Part shown: positions 20,196 through 33,281 of the stretch, piece after piece | Numbering within the stretch: the first letter of the stretch is position 1 | Layout: each line of letters opens with the position of its first letter | From: Condylostoma magnum | Lineage: Eukaryota > Ciliophora > Heterotrichea > Heterotrichida > Condylostomatidae | Reading direction: 5' to 3' | Assembly: GCA_920105805.1 (NCBI GenBank) | Contig: CAKKTI010000227.1 | Coordinates: forward strand, 1-34,362 | Length of the DNA stretch: 34,362 nt | Notes under the pieces: generated by a model | Told to the model about the DNA's origin: nothing | Seen by the model: the letters and a program-made list of their open reading frames with translations, nothing else | The model's database searches: none | Position numbers and translations under genes: made by a program

Positions 20196-23045
20196 ATGCA
20201 TTAAGAGTAAAAACCTCTACTCCCGATTTCAAAAGCCCCTTCCTCACCCAATCGTTCTAAATTCTGAGCGATCCCAGTGGCTATATTAATCACCTTCCTC
20301 TTAATTTTCTCTTATTTGTACCTAAAGCCAGAAAAACCTCAAGAATAAGAGTTAAATGTCCCTTAAAATGACCATAACACATACAAAGAAATAACTCTGC
20401 AAAATGGACTCACTGCACTTATAATACACAGTCCTGATGCGGAAGTGAGTAGTGCTGCTTTATCCGTGAAAGTTGGGTCAAACAATGAAAGTATATCAGG
20501 ACTAGCGCATTTCCTAGAGCATATGCTGTTCTACAGTAGCTCAGAATTTCCAGAAGAGGATTATTTCAGAACTTTTATCACTGAGCACGGAGGAGATACT
20601 AACGCATATACTGACAAGGAAGAAACAAATTTTTACTTTAGTATTGAGAAAGACTACTTTAAGCATGCATTGAAGGTTTTTTCTAGGTTCTTTATTGATC
20701 CTATTTTCAGTCAGGATCAAGTACAGCGGGAAATTTTTGCAGTTAATTCAGAACATGAGAAGAACATGCTGGCTGATAATTGGAGGCTGAATAGATGTAT
20801 AGAAATCATGGCAAATCCAGAACATCCCTTCCACCACTTTGCATCCGGGAATAATTAAACACTAGGAGTTGATAATATAGTGAAAAGAGTGCAGGATTTC
20901 TGGCAGTAGAATTATATCGGGTAATCAATGAAACTTGTAGTATATGGCTCCAGTAGTACCAATACACTGAAGGACTGGGTTACTGATTTTTTTAGTGATA
21001 TAAAATCAGATGAAATTCCTCAAAAGGCAAAAATTTAACCGTTTGCTGATTTAGGGAAAGTTTTAGTCACTCCTTTGCAGTAATCTGGAAGCTACTTGAA
21101 TATAGATATACCTGTGCAGCCTTAATTCCAGCAATACAAAACTCTATCAGCTAATTTCATAGCTTATTTGATCAACAACGCCGGGCCTGGGGGAATTTCA
21201 GCGAATATGAAGGAATTTGTCATAGCCTTGTAAGCCTCGGCTGATATCAATTATCAAGACTTTACGTTAATTGATATTCAGATAAACTTACATGAGAAAG
21301 GAGTAAGTGAATGGAAGAAAGTAGTCGCTAGTGTGTTTGAGTACATAGACTTGATTAAGAAATTCCCGTAATAACAGCTTAAAGAGTTATGGGATGATTA
21401 TAATAAAATATAAAACATTAAATTTAGATACTAGTCTAAATAAGAAGCAGCGGATCAGGCCAGTCTGATTGCCAGCAATATGCAGAATTTTCCCTTTGAA
21501 CAGTACATATCAGCAGAGAGCCTCTCCTAATAGTTTTCATACGAACACATTCAACAAATACTCAAAGGCTTGTCTCCTAACCAAGCCCTGTATGTACTCA
21601 CCTCAGACAAGTTCTAAAATGACTACTAACTTGGATCACAAGTACTAAACTTAGACCAATACGAAGAAAACTATTAAATTAACTACGAAACATTCAAACT
21701 TGACGAATTACCTCAAAACGACCTCTCAATGAGTCTGCCAGAGCAAAACCCGTACATTCCTCAGAACTTTGAGCTATTCAAATGTCTTGACTGCGCTAAT
21801 TATCCCACTAGAATCGAGTTTAACCAACAACTAGAGCTATTCTACTCATATGACATAAGCCAAGAGCAGCCCAAGGCGTAGATATCTGTGTACATTGAGC
21901 TTCCTGAGGAAAATCCATATGTGCTGAATGAGATGCATAGTGTTGTTACTAACCTATCCGCATAGCAACGTCTGTACCTGTTTAACTTAGCTGGATACAA
22001 CCTAAGACTTGAGCCCTAATTCAGAGGCATTAGACTACATATAAGCGGCTGGACTGATGGGATTTAAAAGTTCTTCGAAGCTGCAATATGGGAACTAAAT
22101 AAACCTTCTATTGACTTTGTAGACGCTGCATGGAAGACTATCGGGGATAAGTTTAACTCGTTTTTTAAAGAACAGCCTTACGAAATATCAGTGGAGCTGG
22201 CTAAGAGGTTGTTAGTAAAGGGTTTTGTATCGGAAATCGATAAATTGTTGAGTTTTTAGAAGCTTTAGCTGGATGATTACTTGCTGTATAGGAATTCGTT
22301 GTTTACTAAAGCTCATAGTTACGTGATAGCACATGGTAATCTATCAGCCTAGGATTCGACCAATTTAGCTGATTTGTTTTACAAGTAAATCGCGTATACT
22401 AACTTAGTAGAAGTCGGGTTTCCTAGCCAAGCAGTTTTAGATAACAGTTACAAGTACATAACCTCAATTCCTCAGGAAAACCACGCTATATTGAACTGGT
22501 ATGATCTAGGTGACTTTGATGCTTTAAAATATACTGCAATTATGATACTTAGTAATATTGCATCAAACGAGGCTTTTAAGTAACTGAGAAGTGAGTAGTA
22601 ATTGGGTTATATAGTGTTTGTGTTTCCGGATGATAGCTTCGGAGGGATGAGCATACTTACTATAATACAAGGAAGTTATAAGAACCCCCAGGAAATGGAC
22701 TAAAAAATCGATTAATTCTGGGAGGAGTTGAAAATAGATGAAGGGAACTTTAACGAGGTGAAATAATCAGTTATACAAGACTTGCAATAAAAGCCGTAAT
22801 CACTATCGGACCAACATGAAGCATACTGGAGAGAGATTATGCTGGGCAGATTTGATTTCCAGAGAAGGGAAAATCTGAAAAATGCAGCCAAAAGTATCAC
22901 ATGGGAAGGCTTTTAAAAGGAATTGCAGAAAATGCAAAGTGGGGAGAACAAGCTGAGTGTTTAGATATACAAGGACGAGGCAGACACTCAGGAGTCAATT
23001 GATCTTGACTACTTTAGACAACTTGGTAACTACTACCATAACTAA
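20196..23045 (+). CDS. Membrane-anchored M16A metalloprotease (insulysin-like), 949 aa
   Basis: Inverzincin motif HFLEH at residues 105-109 and the third zinc ligand E186 in FAVNSEHEKN; the 77-residue spacing from H109 equals that of human insulysin. Further family blocks are LQNGLTALIIHSP, GLAHFLEHMLFYSS, GGDTNAYTDKEETNF, NAGPGGISANM and, near the C-terminus, LRSEQQLGYIVFVFP. The length matches the four-domain M16A fold that degrades small peptides in a closed chamber. Unlike cytosolic insulysin it carries an N-terminal hydrophobic helix (about 25-44, IPVAILITFLLIFSYLYL) after a short polar head, so it is probably a type II membrane protein, as nardilysin-like or axin-type variants may be. 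TGA is Trp in SKFWAIP. The stop is TAA-TAG at 23043-23048, in frame with the next gene's ATG. Confidence 0.92.
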
Positions 23046-23099
23046 TAGTTAGTATAAATGTAAAGAAAGATAAAGCCTGGATAAAAACGATAAAAATCT

Positions 23100-25151
23100 A
23101 TGAGTTTTAATTAAACTACTAAAGTCAGTAAAGAAGCTAGGCAAGCTGTTGTAAGAAGAACGTCAATTCCTGCAGTTTTTGATGAGAATTAACCCCGATA
23201 CTATAAATATCTGCGTGTTTGAAAAAGGGCTTTGTTTAAAATTAAAATCAGGAGAGCACTGTTTACTATAAATGATGATCTGTTGATATATGGTTCTAAT
23301 TACAATCACAATGAGTCAGCCTCTCCGTCTTAAAGATTAGTATCGAAGTAAACTAAAAGGAATAGAGATGCTAATGATAAAGCACATGAGTACCTCATTG
23401 CCCCTAAGTTTTATATAATAAGGTACTCTGGCAATTTTAAGTCCTTTTGAAACGTTGTTATACTTCTACTACTTTTCTACACAGCTACTATAATGCCTTA
23501 TAGACTGGCATTTGAAACCACTTAGTACTTTGACGGGTGGACTATATTAGAACTGATTATAGATGGGTTGTTCTTCCTAGACATCATAATAACACTTCTA
23601 AGCTCCTATTAGGACTCAGAAGGAAATGAGATAGTAGATATAAAGGTAATAATGATTTAATATCTAAAATCATGATTTGTTTTAGATTTAGTGGCTTGCT
23701 TTCCCTTTGGACTAATCGAGTATGCACAGGGGGACTACGATGATGAAAAACCTCAAACAAATGCAAACACAATGCTAAGATTACTACGTCTTCCCAGACT
23801 TTATAAACTGATAAGAATAGCCAGGCTAACTAAAATATTCAAAAGCTTGTAGTAATGCAGCTTCTTAGACTAGATTCAAAGATACATGAAAGTAAATGAT
23901 AAAATTTTCAAATTAGTGAAGTTCTGTATATCTGTAGGAATCTGTGTTCATATAGCAGCTTGCATTTGATACTTCGGGGCTAGATTAGAGTACTATGGGC
24001 CGGACACATGGGTAGCTAGATACGACTACAAAGATAAAGAGAACTTTTCCAAGTACCTAGTGAGTCTGTACTGGGCCTTCACTACAGTTACTACAGTAGG
24101 ATACGGCGATATAAGTGCATTTACAGACCTAGAAATGGTTATTTCGATACTATGAATGATACTAGGAGTAGGGTTTTACTCATTCATGATTGGAGCCTTA
24201 AGTTCCTTACTAAGCCAGGCCGACAGTAGAGAAAACATGCTAAATTCTAAACTAAGTGCAATACAAGAATTTTCACAGGAAACTGGAATCAGTAATCAAT
24301 GCAAGAATAGAATGCGGGATGAGGTTAAGTACAAAGCCAATAAGTAAGGGTAGGTTTGGAATGATAAGCATAGTCTTTTCAACGAAATTCCTAAAAAACT
24401 GCGATATGAGGTGGCGTGCTAGATGTATGGAGGGATGGTTATGGAAATGGCCTTTTTTAAAAACAGAGACCAGGCCTTTACAATAGCCGTGATGCCGTTG
24501 CTAAAGCCGTAGCATATAAAGGACTAAACGTTTTTGTATAAAGAAGGAGACCATGCTGATGAAATCTACTTTATACAGCGAGGAAGACTAAACTTCGTAA
24601 TTGCCGAAAGCCCCTTTTTCTATAAAACTTTCCTCAAAGGATCGTATGTCGGGGAAATAGAGCTTATATTTGAGTATCTAAGGCTTGATAATGTGCAAGC
24701 TATAGGCCAAACAGAGTTATTAGTCATAAGCAGATCAGATTTCCTACCAATTTTCGACGAATTCCCAGAGGACTCCCGTTAACTTAGGAAAATAGCAAGA
24801 AAACGCATGGAAAGCAATGATGTATAGAAGTAAATGATGCTAAAGTACCTAGACTCAAAGCCGTAGCACAGATACCTAGTACAAATTGCCAATAAAAGAG
24901 ACTTATTTGCAACTCCTAAGGATGCTCAGCATAGTGTAGACGAGGAGGCTCGTATAGAACTACTGCATAACCGCATTGCGTCCACATAAGAGAAAGTGAA
25001 AGAAATAATGCTTAAAATACAGAACTTTGAGCAAAGGTTTTAAAATTTCATGCAGATAATTGAGCCTATACTAACCTCAGCAGAAATAAACAACAAGGTC
25101 AGTTTTAAAAGCATCCTAGGTAGAGCAATTCTAAGAAAATACGGGTCTTAG
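23100..25151 (+). CDS. Voltage/cyclic-nucleotide-gated K+ channel subunit, 683 aa
   Basis: Six-TM channel of the EAG/HCN/CNG superfamily. S1 is VVILLLLFYTATIMP, preceded by Trp117 encoded by TGA. Then come S2 with LFFLDIIITLL, S3 with KSWFVLDLVACFPF, and a voltage-sensing S4 RLLRLPRLYKLIRIARL with regular basic residues. The pore is SLYWAFTTVTTVGYGDISAF, whose TTVGYGD filter predicts K+ selectivity, and S6 is WMILGVGFYSFMIGAL with its Trp352 read from TGA. A C-linker and a cNMP-binding domain follow (FLYKEGDHADEIYFIQRGRL, GSYVGEIELIF). The C-terminus is helical, likely coiled coil (RIELLHNRIASTQEKVKEIM). Ciliates have large families of such channels controlling ciliary beating. The stop is TAG 25149-25151; the copine ATG is 24 nt on. 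Confidence 0.93.
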
Positions 25152-25174
25152 TATAAACCTTTTTTTTATAAAAT

Positions 25175-27013
<1,839 letters not shown>

Positions 27014-27029
27014 CTTAAATTTACTTAAA

Positions 27030-28346
27030 ATGGAAGAATTGGAGTTATAAGAAATTGTGGAGATACTGTAAAAGTCTTCGATATACAGGAGCAAAGAGGA
27101 GCTTGACAGACTTATTGAGTACACATCGCACATAACGTTCTTTAAAAACTTAATTTCTAAGTGATCTTAAAATGCTCATTTGCAATGTTGTAAAAAGCTT
27201 TATTATGAATACTTCTAACCTGATGATTTTGTTATTAATTATGGAGAAGTTGGGTAGAAATTTTTTGTCATTTTAAAAGGAGAAGTTGATATCCTTACTC
27301 CGGATAAAAACTCATTTAAAAGAATACTTTAACTATAAGATGGATAAGCGTTTGGAGAACTAGCTCTAGATAAAAATATAAAGAGAGGAGCCTCAGCCCA
27401 ATGCCAAACAGATGTACATTTAGCAGTTTTAGATAAATAAGATTATTAGTAAATATTATCAGGCTTGGTAAGACAGCGTAAAAGTGATATAGTGGAATAC
27501 TTAACCCATGTTGATATTTTTAAGTGTTTTACTAGAGGATCGCTAGAAAAGATATCGTATTTATTAACAGAGAAAAATTTCTATAAGGGTGAAACTGTAT
27601 ATAAGCAAAATGATTAAGCAAATCATGTGTATATAATAAGACAAGGGGAATTCAGATTTACCAAATAAATTAAGATATAAAATCTAGAGAGAAATTTATT
27701 CAGAAGAAAGTTTCAATACTGTAAAGTAGAAGTTGGAATAAGAGGGAAAAATCAATTATTTGGCGAGGAAAAAATACTCAGTAAGGATCAATATCACTCC
27801 ACTTGCTATGCCATAACCGATATATCACTAGTGTATCAAATAAGCAAGTAAAACTTTATGAAATGTATAATAAACTCTGACATATTAAACTTATTCACTA
27901 AACATGTACAGCTAAAAAACGACCGTATTAAAAGGCGAGTCAAATATGCGAAGTAATTGGAAGAAACTAAAATGGGAATCGTAAGAGTGAATAGGCCTTT
28001 AAGTTAAAGACAAAGAAAATCTTAAAGCTGCCAACCAACGCAACGATCTCTCTATTGATCAAGATCCTAAAATGATATGATATGAAACAAATTAAAGCCA
28101 GATATAGACCGTATTTCCCAGCTTAATATCGTAAAAAATCATTAAAACGATCCAAAAATACAGTCTAGGGCCTTTAAGCGCAGCAATGTAAAACTAAGCG
28201 AAAGCCCTGCAAAAATGAAGCGACCATCTTCACAAGGACTCTCAGTTATACCAATGAACGGATACCCTGTATACCAGTCCTTATGACACAGCAGAGCAGC
28301 ATACAGACCTATGTCAACTCATAGTTTAATTAAATTAATAAACTGA
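27030..28346 (+). CDS. Cyclic-nucleotide-binding domain protein, about 438 aa
   Basis: Two cNMP-binding folds in tandem. The first has YGEVGQKFFVILKGEVDI and GQAFGELALDKNIKRGASAQ, which keeps the phosphate-binding-cassette pattern FGELAL...R-A-A. The second has FYKGETVYKQ, HVYIIRQGEF and NQLFGEEKIL, a less conserved cassette. No kinase, TM or PKA-docking domain is visible; the C-terminus is basic and Ser/Gln-rich. It resembles ciliate PKA-regulatory-like or orphan cNMP sensors. TGA is Trp in ISKWSQNAHL, a position where the fold often has a hydrophobic residue. The end is ambiguous: TGA 28284-28286 or TGA 28344-28346. I chose the second because the intervening 19 codons look coding (HSRAAYRPMSTHSLIKLIN). 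The 3' end then lies 1 nt from the convergent Rab escort gene. Confidence 0.82.
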
Positions 28347-28347
28347 C

Positions 28348-29745
28348 TCAAATATCCTCTAGCAGCATGTCCGTCTCATCTACCTCTCTTTCACTGCGGG
28401 TAGGTAAAAACTCCCCTTAAGGATTCAAAGCCTCAAATACCCTCCTAGCTTCATTGAAATGGTTCAAAGCTTCAAACCCGTATCCAAAGTTCTAAGCGTG
28501 GTTTATACTACCAGTGAATTTTGATACAGTTTGTACATATGTTGCATAGAAAAGAGGGTTAAGCTGCAACTACTGAATAACGTTTCCAAGTACTTCCTCA
28601 TCCTGTATAAAATCGTGTGTTTAGACATACAGGTTGTAGACGAAAATTCCCTCAGGGGCAGAATTAGTCGCATAGTTTAACTAAAGAATGTATATAGGTC
28701 TTAAGTTACCAATTTGATTCGGAGGAATTACTATCAAAACTGGCCCATCAAACTCCTAGAGCATTGTATCTGAAATAATCACACCTCTTACTATAAAGCC
28801 GTCTAGGTATTCAAATAAATCAGGGTCTAATTGAGCATGAGTTACTCCAGTTATTATTTCTTTACACTGAATATCACCTATAGTAGTCTTTAGGTGCTTC
28901 ACCTCCGTACCTATGTTCTCTATTTCCTAGTACTGTATACTAGGAGTTATTACAAACGTTCCTTCAAACACTGCAGCCATTCTGCTAAATCCTTGAGGAA
29001 GGTCCCCTGAGCCATATGTAGGGTAAAGCAAAGCACAACCTTCCTTGTACAGACTCAATGACTCTGAGTACTTCTTAAAAACTCCTAAAGCTTCCCCTAG
29101 TTTAATCTCTTCCTTGTCGCCAGTCACCATCAGAATTCCGTATAGAATAATGTTCTCTAAAAACTCATTCAGTTAGGCAGTTTATAGAAAATGTACAAAG
29201 GGCATATCAGGGTCAAAATCATCTTCAATTAGTTTCACGCATTTTTCTATAAATCTCATTAACAACCTTTTATCTTTCAATTCTAATCGCTTATCCTAGA
29301 AAATTTAGCTTTTATTACACGGAGTTTATATTAGCTCTCCCTGATGAAACATTACTCCAGTTTTTACTGCTTTAAACTCAACATATTAAGCCACAGCGGA
29401 CTGAATCATATAGTCAACAACCTCTCCAGTACTGTATAACATTTTAGGCTATAGGTCAATATTAAAGGCCCTGGCAGTCTAGAAACACCTCTCTTCAGTA
29501 TCCTAAGTAAGACTTACATACGGTATATGAATAGCCTTGCGAGTGAACGGCTTTACGTCCCCTGAGTCAAAAAATCCTTATAACTCAGTCAATGATAAAG
29601 TAGCATCACAGCTTCCATAATAAGTCTAATCATCTAAATTCAGTATTTTCATCCTGCTCTACGCCAATGCAGCGGCTGCTATACTAACACTTAAATCCGT
29701 CCCCAAAAGTACAACATCATACAGAGTACTAGTCAACTCCTCCAT
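28348..29745 (-). CDS. Rab escort protein (REP), GDI superfamily, 465 aa
   Basis: REP presents newly made Rab GTPases to geranylgeranyltransferase II and delivers them to membranes. Blocks in order: YDVVLLGTDLSVSIAAAALA; LNLDDQTYYG; FNIDLQPKMLYSTG; QYVEFKAVKTGVMFHQGE; then the REP-specific stretch ending in KDKRLLMRF (REP consensus 'EKRxLMkFl'); and LYPTYGSGDLPQGFSRMAAV, the GDI/REP conserved region 3. The AAAA after SI and the KRLLMRF motif favour REP over GDI. The first glycine-rich motif is altered (GTD for GTG) and the usual YYGG is YYGS. No TM segment or CAAX-type tail is visible. The stop is TGA 28348-28350. The start is only 7 nt downstream of the kinase stop. Confidence 0.9.
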
Positions 29746-29752
29746 TTTTTAC

Positions 29753-31021
29753 CTAACCAGACGAATTAGCACTACTAATAAAATGATTTTCTACTTCATT
29801 TCTAAAAATAGAGATAAGCTCTTCACACGAAATCTCCTCATAGAAATCCCAGGCCAACTCAAGCGGATTGGTAGCCTTTAACTCTCTCTCGGCCTGTCTG
29901 ACGCTATCAAAGTAAGGATTCTGCAATATAGTCTCCAATGGGACCCGTTGTTGTGGGTTAAACTGCAGCATACTGTCTAAAATCTGAAGTTCTTCCTAAG
30001 TACTCCCAGGAAACAGGGACTCTAAGGGTACAGGGTCAATTTAAGGGAAGGACTGCACATACGCCATGGCCTTCTCATCTGTTATAAAGGACAGTCCCTC
30101 GGGTGTAGGAGTACCCAGGGTGTTAATTATTATTTTTAGTTAGTCATGCTCTGATACAGGAAAGCCGGAGTCGTTTAGAGGAGTGTTTATCTCAGGGGAA
30201 AGAGGAAAACAGGATTTACCAGGAAATATAGGTTTACGGTCATTGTAGTTTTCCTTGTTTTCTTGCATCATATTTAACAGCTCCGCAAATATGCATCCCA
30301 GGCTTCATATATCAACCGTCTTGTCGTACTCCTGCTCCATTAGAATCACCTCCGGGGCCCTGTACCACCTAGTTACCACCCGTTTTGTTAGTTTTGGAGC
30401 CTTATGTCTGACTGAACGCAGCTTTCTTATAGTTACGCCGCCCACTTCCTCCTCTTTTGTGTTTTATTCCGTTATTTAGGGAAATTCAGTAGATTCGGAG
30501 ATTGTTGAGAGGAGCTAGTAGCTTCTAGATAACCCAAAATCACAGATTTTTAAACTGCAGTCGGCGTTTATGAGAAGATTTGCGGGCTTTAAGTCTCGGT
30601 GAAGGATGTTGGCACTGTGGAGATAGTTTACTCCACAAATTGCCTGGTAGATTATGAATTTTATCTGGTCATGGTCTAGGAACATAGGGGAGTAGAATAC
30701 TTTTCGCAAGTCTGTTTAGCAGCAGTCCATTACTATGAAGATGTCTTCGTATTCCTGGTTAGAGTTTCTGGGGACAACTAAATCTCTAATTTACATAATG
30801 TTTGGGTGATTAACCTAATGCATGATGTATATTTCTCTTAAGAGTTGTTTTCCCTTTTATGTGTTTTCAAAAATGTTTTTAATGTTCTTTATAGCTAATA
30901 AATCATCAGGTTGGTTGCTATCTTTTGCCACATATACTTGAGAAAACGCTCCTTTTCCTATTTTTCTCACTAGTGTATAATTAGGAGGTAGATTTCAATT
31001 AGGAATTTAGTCGTCAGACAT
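29753..31021 (-). CDS. MAP kinase with atypical activation loop (apicomplexan Map2-like), 422 aa
   Basis: A complete protein kinase: glycine loop [12 protein letters not shown], Lys in LLAIKNI, catalytic [18 protein letters not shown], then [11 protein letters not shown] and [14 protein letters not shown], whose invariant Trp (codon 239) is TGA. The CMGC/MAPK type is shown by the TRWYRAPE context, by the insert between subdomains X and XI ([12 protein letters not shown]...) and by LGTPTPE. The activation-loop TxY is replaced: the sequence is [15 protein letters not shown], so the dual-phosphorylation Tyr is absent. Plasmodium Map2 has TSH in the same [10 protein letters not shown] context, hence the comparison. 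A roughly 40-residue charged insert follows DFGLSRSY. The substrate is unknown. The stop is TAG 29753-29755; its promoter lies in the divergent region with the USP gene. Confidence 0.93.
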
Positions 31022-31681
31022 ATTTACTATAAAAATGGCTGGTAAATTTGAGCATTTATCAATTATGTATCAATAGAATTTTATTTTATATGATTTTAAA
31101 AGGATATTGAATAAATGAAGCTTTATAAATGCTGAATTTTGCATGTACTTTACTGAATTCAATGTAAAGGTTATTTTTACTCTTAATTAGCAGAAATTTG
31201 ATTACCTTTTATTACTTCTATTAGGTGTTAAGACTGGATATTTTAGTGATCAAACAATGTGTTAGTATACTTTTATACAGTGTTCTAAGATTTTCATAGT
31301 TTATTGCAAATTTTACCTAATAATTTATAAGTATTGGTTAATTGATGTCATTTTAGTATGAATATTAAATAAAACATCCCGTTATGGTAATTTTAGTACC
31401 CTCCAACTACTGTAAAAGTAAATAAATTTCACCTATCAGTAAAAATCTAAAGTTAATAATAGCTACAAATCTGTTTTAAATAGAATTACTATCGTATTTT
31501 TCATATCCTCTCTAATTCCCCAGATACACTCATTAACCCCTATATTAACTTCTGTCCTAAAATACAGCTAAATTTCTCTAACTATTTCCTACACAATCAT
31601 ATTAACCACCCGAACATACCCTCCTACTCCTTCCCATTTCCTACACAATTTTCCTACTAATTTCCTATAATAAGAAAAACA
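31022..31681. promoter_or_regulatory. Divergent promoter region of the MAP kinase and USP genes
   Basis: 660 nt between outward-facing ATG codons, more AT-rich than any flanking gene, with no recognisable coding motif. On the USP side the coding strand turns pyrimidine-rich, with TTCCTAC-type words and a 14-bp direct repeat, ATTTCCTACACAAT, at 31584-31597 and 31636-31649. The last bases before the start read TAATAAGAAAAACA-ATG. Confidence 0.55.
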
Positions 31682-33175
31682 ATGGGAGCTGGATGCTGTG
31701 GTCCAACATATGAAGACAGAAACGGGGTTTTAGCAATTCGTAAAGGGCTCCATTCCAAACGGGAAGTGGAAAGCCTATTATCCCCTCACTGCTCAATTGA
31801 TGCCAACTATACTGCCCTTCCCAATCGATTTGGCATCAAAAGATCTGGAAATGAGCTGGTAGGCCTGGCAGGTCTGGAAAACCTAGGGAATACGTGCTTT
31901 ATAAATTCCGCCTTGCAGTGCTTATTAAACACCCAACCACTGACTGATTACTTCCTAGCAGGGATTCATAAAAATGATATAAACATGAGAAATCCATACG
32001 GGACGCAAGGAAGTGTATGCAGGGCTTTTTCAGATGTACTAAAAACTCAGTGGACTGATGAATATGAGAGAATTCGTCCTATGTATCTGGTAGAACTTAT
32101 TTGAACCTATGCTGGCGATCTTCTGATACCTGGAGCTTAGAATGATGCATAGGAATTTCTAGCGTTCTTTTTAGACAAATTACACGAGGACTTGAATAGA
32201 GTAAGAGTAAGGAAAAAGGGAAAATTTAAACAACCCTTGAAAAATGCTTCGTAGGAAGTAAAAGCAGCTGTATAGTGAAAGAATTACTTGATCAACAACA
32301 ATTCTGTAATAGTTGACTTGTTCAACGGGTAGTTAAGGTCTACTTTGAAGTGCTTAGAGTGTAGGCACAGTAGCATCACCTTCGATACATTTATGTGCCT
32401 TAGTCTTCCAATACCAGCTTCATAGAATTTGACACTGATGGATTGTTTAACTGAGTTTGTAAAGGAGGAAATTTTAGAAGAGGAGGAAAAGTGAAATTGT
32501 CCTAAATGTAAAAGAAGGACAAAATCGTCCAAAAAGTTTGATATATGAAAAGTTCCGCCAATTTTGATAATAAGTTTCAAGAGGTTTAAATATAACAAGA
32601 ATAATGGAACTAAAGTCACGAGAAGGATCTAGTTTCCCTTTAATGGTCTCAACTTAGACTAAGTGTTATCATCGGCCTAGAAAGAAAGTCCAGAGTATGA
32701 TTTATTTGCCAGAATAGATCACAGTGGTAGCTTGTCAGACGGGCATTATATCTCGATAGTTAAGAATATCAAGAATTAAGTGTGGTATTAGTTTAGTGAT
32801 GAGAATGTCAATAGGTGTAAGGTTAATAACGATGTATGCAATAATAGAAACGCGTATGTACTGTTCTATAATAGAGCTACTGCTGATTAGTATTATAGAT
32901 AAGCGCTTAATAAGCCTCAGTATTGGCCGCACATTTTAGAGGATAATTTGGGGTCATAGGATAAAATTGATGTAGATTTAAACACGACTATAAGGTCAAA
33001 CGCTTCTTTAAATTCGGTACTCAGTACTGATCATCATAAACTTGATGATATTGCTACTGTAGCCCCGAAGTCAAATAGATCTTCTATAAGTGTCCAGTCC
33101 AAGAATTCCTTGCCGGGAAAGTCAAGTGAAAATGCAGTACTTAAAAGGATAAAGGAAACGGAACAGTCAAAATGA
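31682..33175 (+). CDS. Ubiquitin-specific protease (C19/UBP), N-terminally lipidated, 497 aa
   Basis: Cys box [18 protein letters not shown] (nucleophile C72), [40 protein letters not shown] with the first zinc-ribbon Cys pair, CPKCKRRT with the second, [15 protein letters not shown], and His box [13 protein letters not shown] (H355), followed by SDENV with the third catalytic residue. The catalytic domain is compact, like the USP4/15/8 core. The start MGAGCCGP combines an N-myristoylation glycine with two palmitoylatable cysteines, so membrane attachment is likely. The C-terminus is Ser/Asn-rich and disordered. TGA is Trp at codon 289 (DIWKVPP), before LIWTYAGD and in QWKNYL. The stop is TGA 33173-33175; TAG 33182 is next. 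It removes ubiquitin from membrane-linked targets (inferred). Confidence 0.94.
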
Positions 33176-33281
33176 ATTTGTTAGATAATTATAAATTTTT
33201 TATTGCTGTAATTGGTTTTAGTAAATAAGTTATATTAACTTATTGTAAAGACTATATGTATTCTTTTGAAAAATTACTAAA

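Noticed and set aside
32284-32932. Minus-strand hydrophobic open frames inside the USP gene
   Set aside because: They are complements of coding sequence with clear USP motifs.
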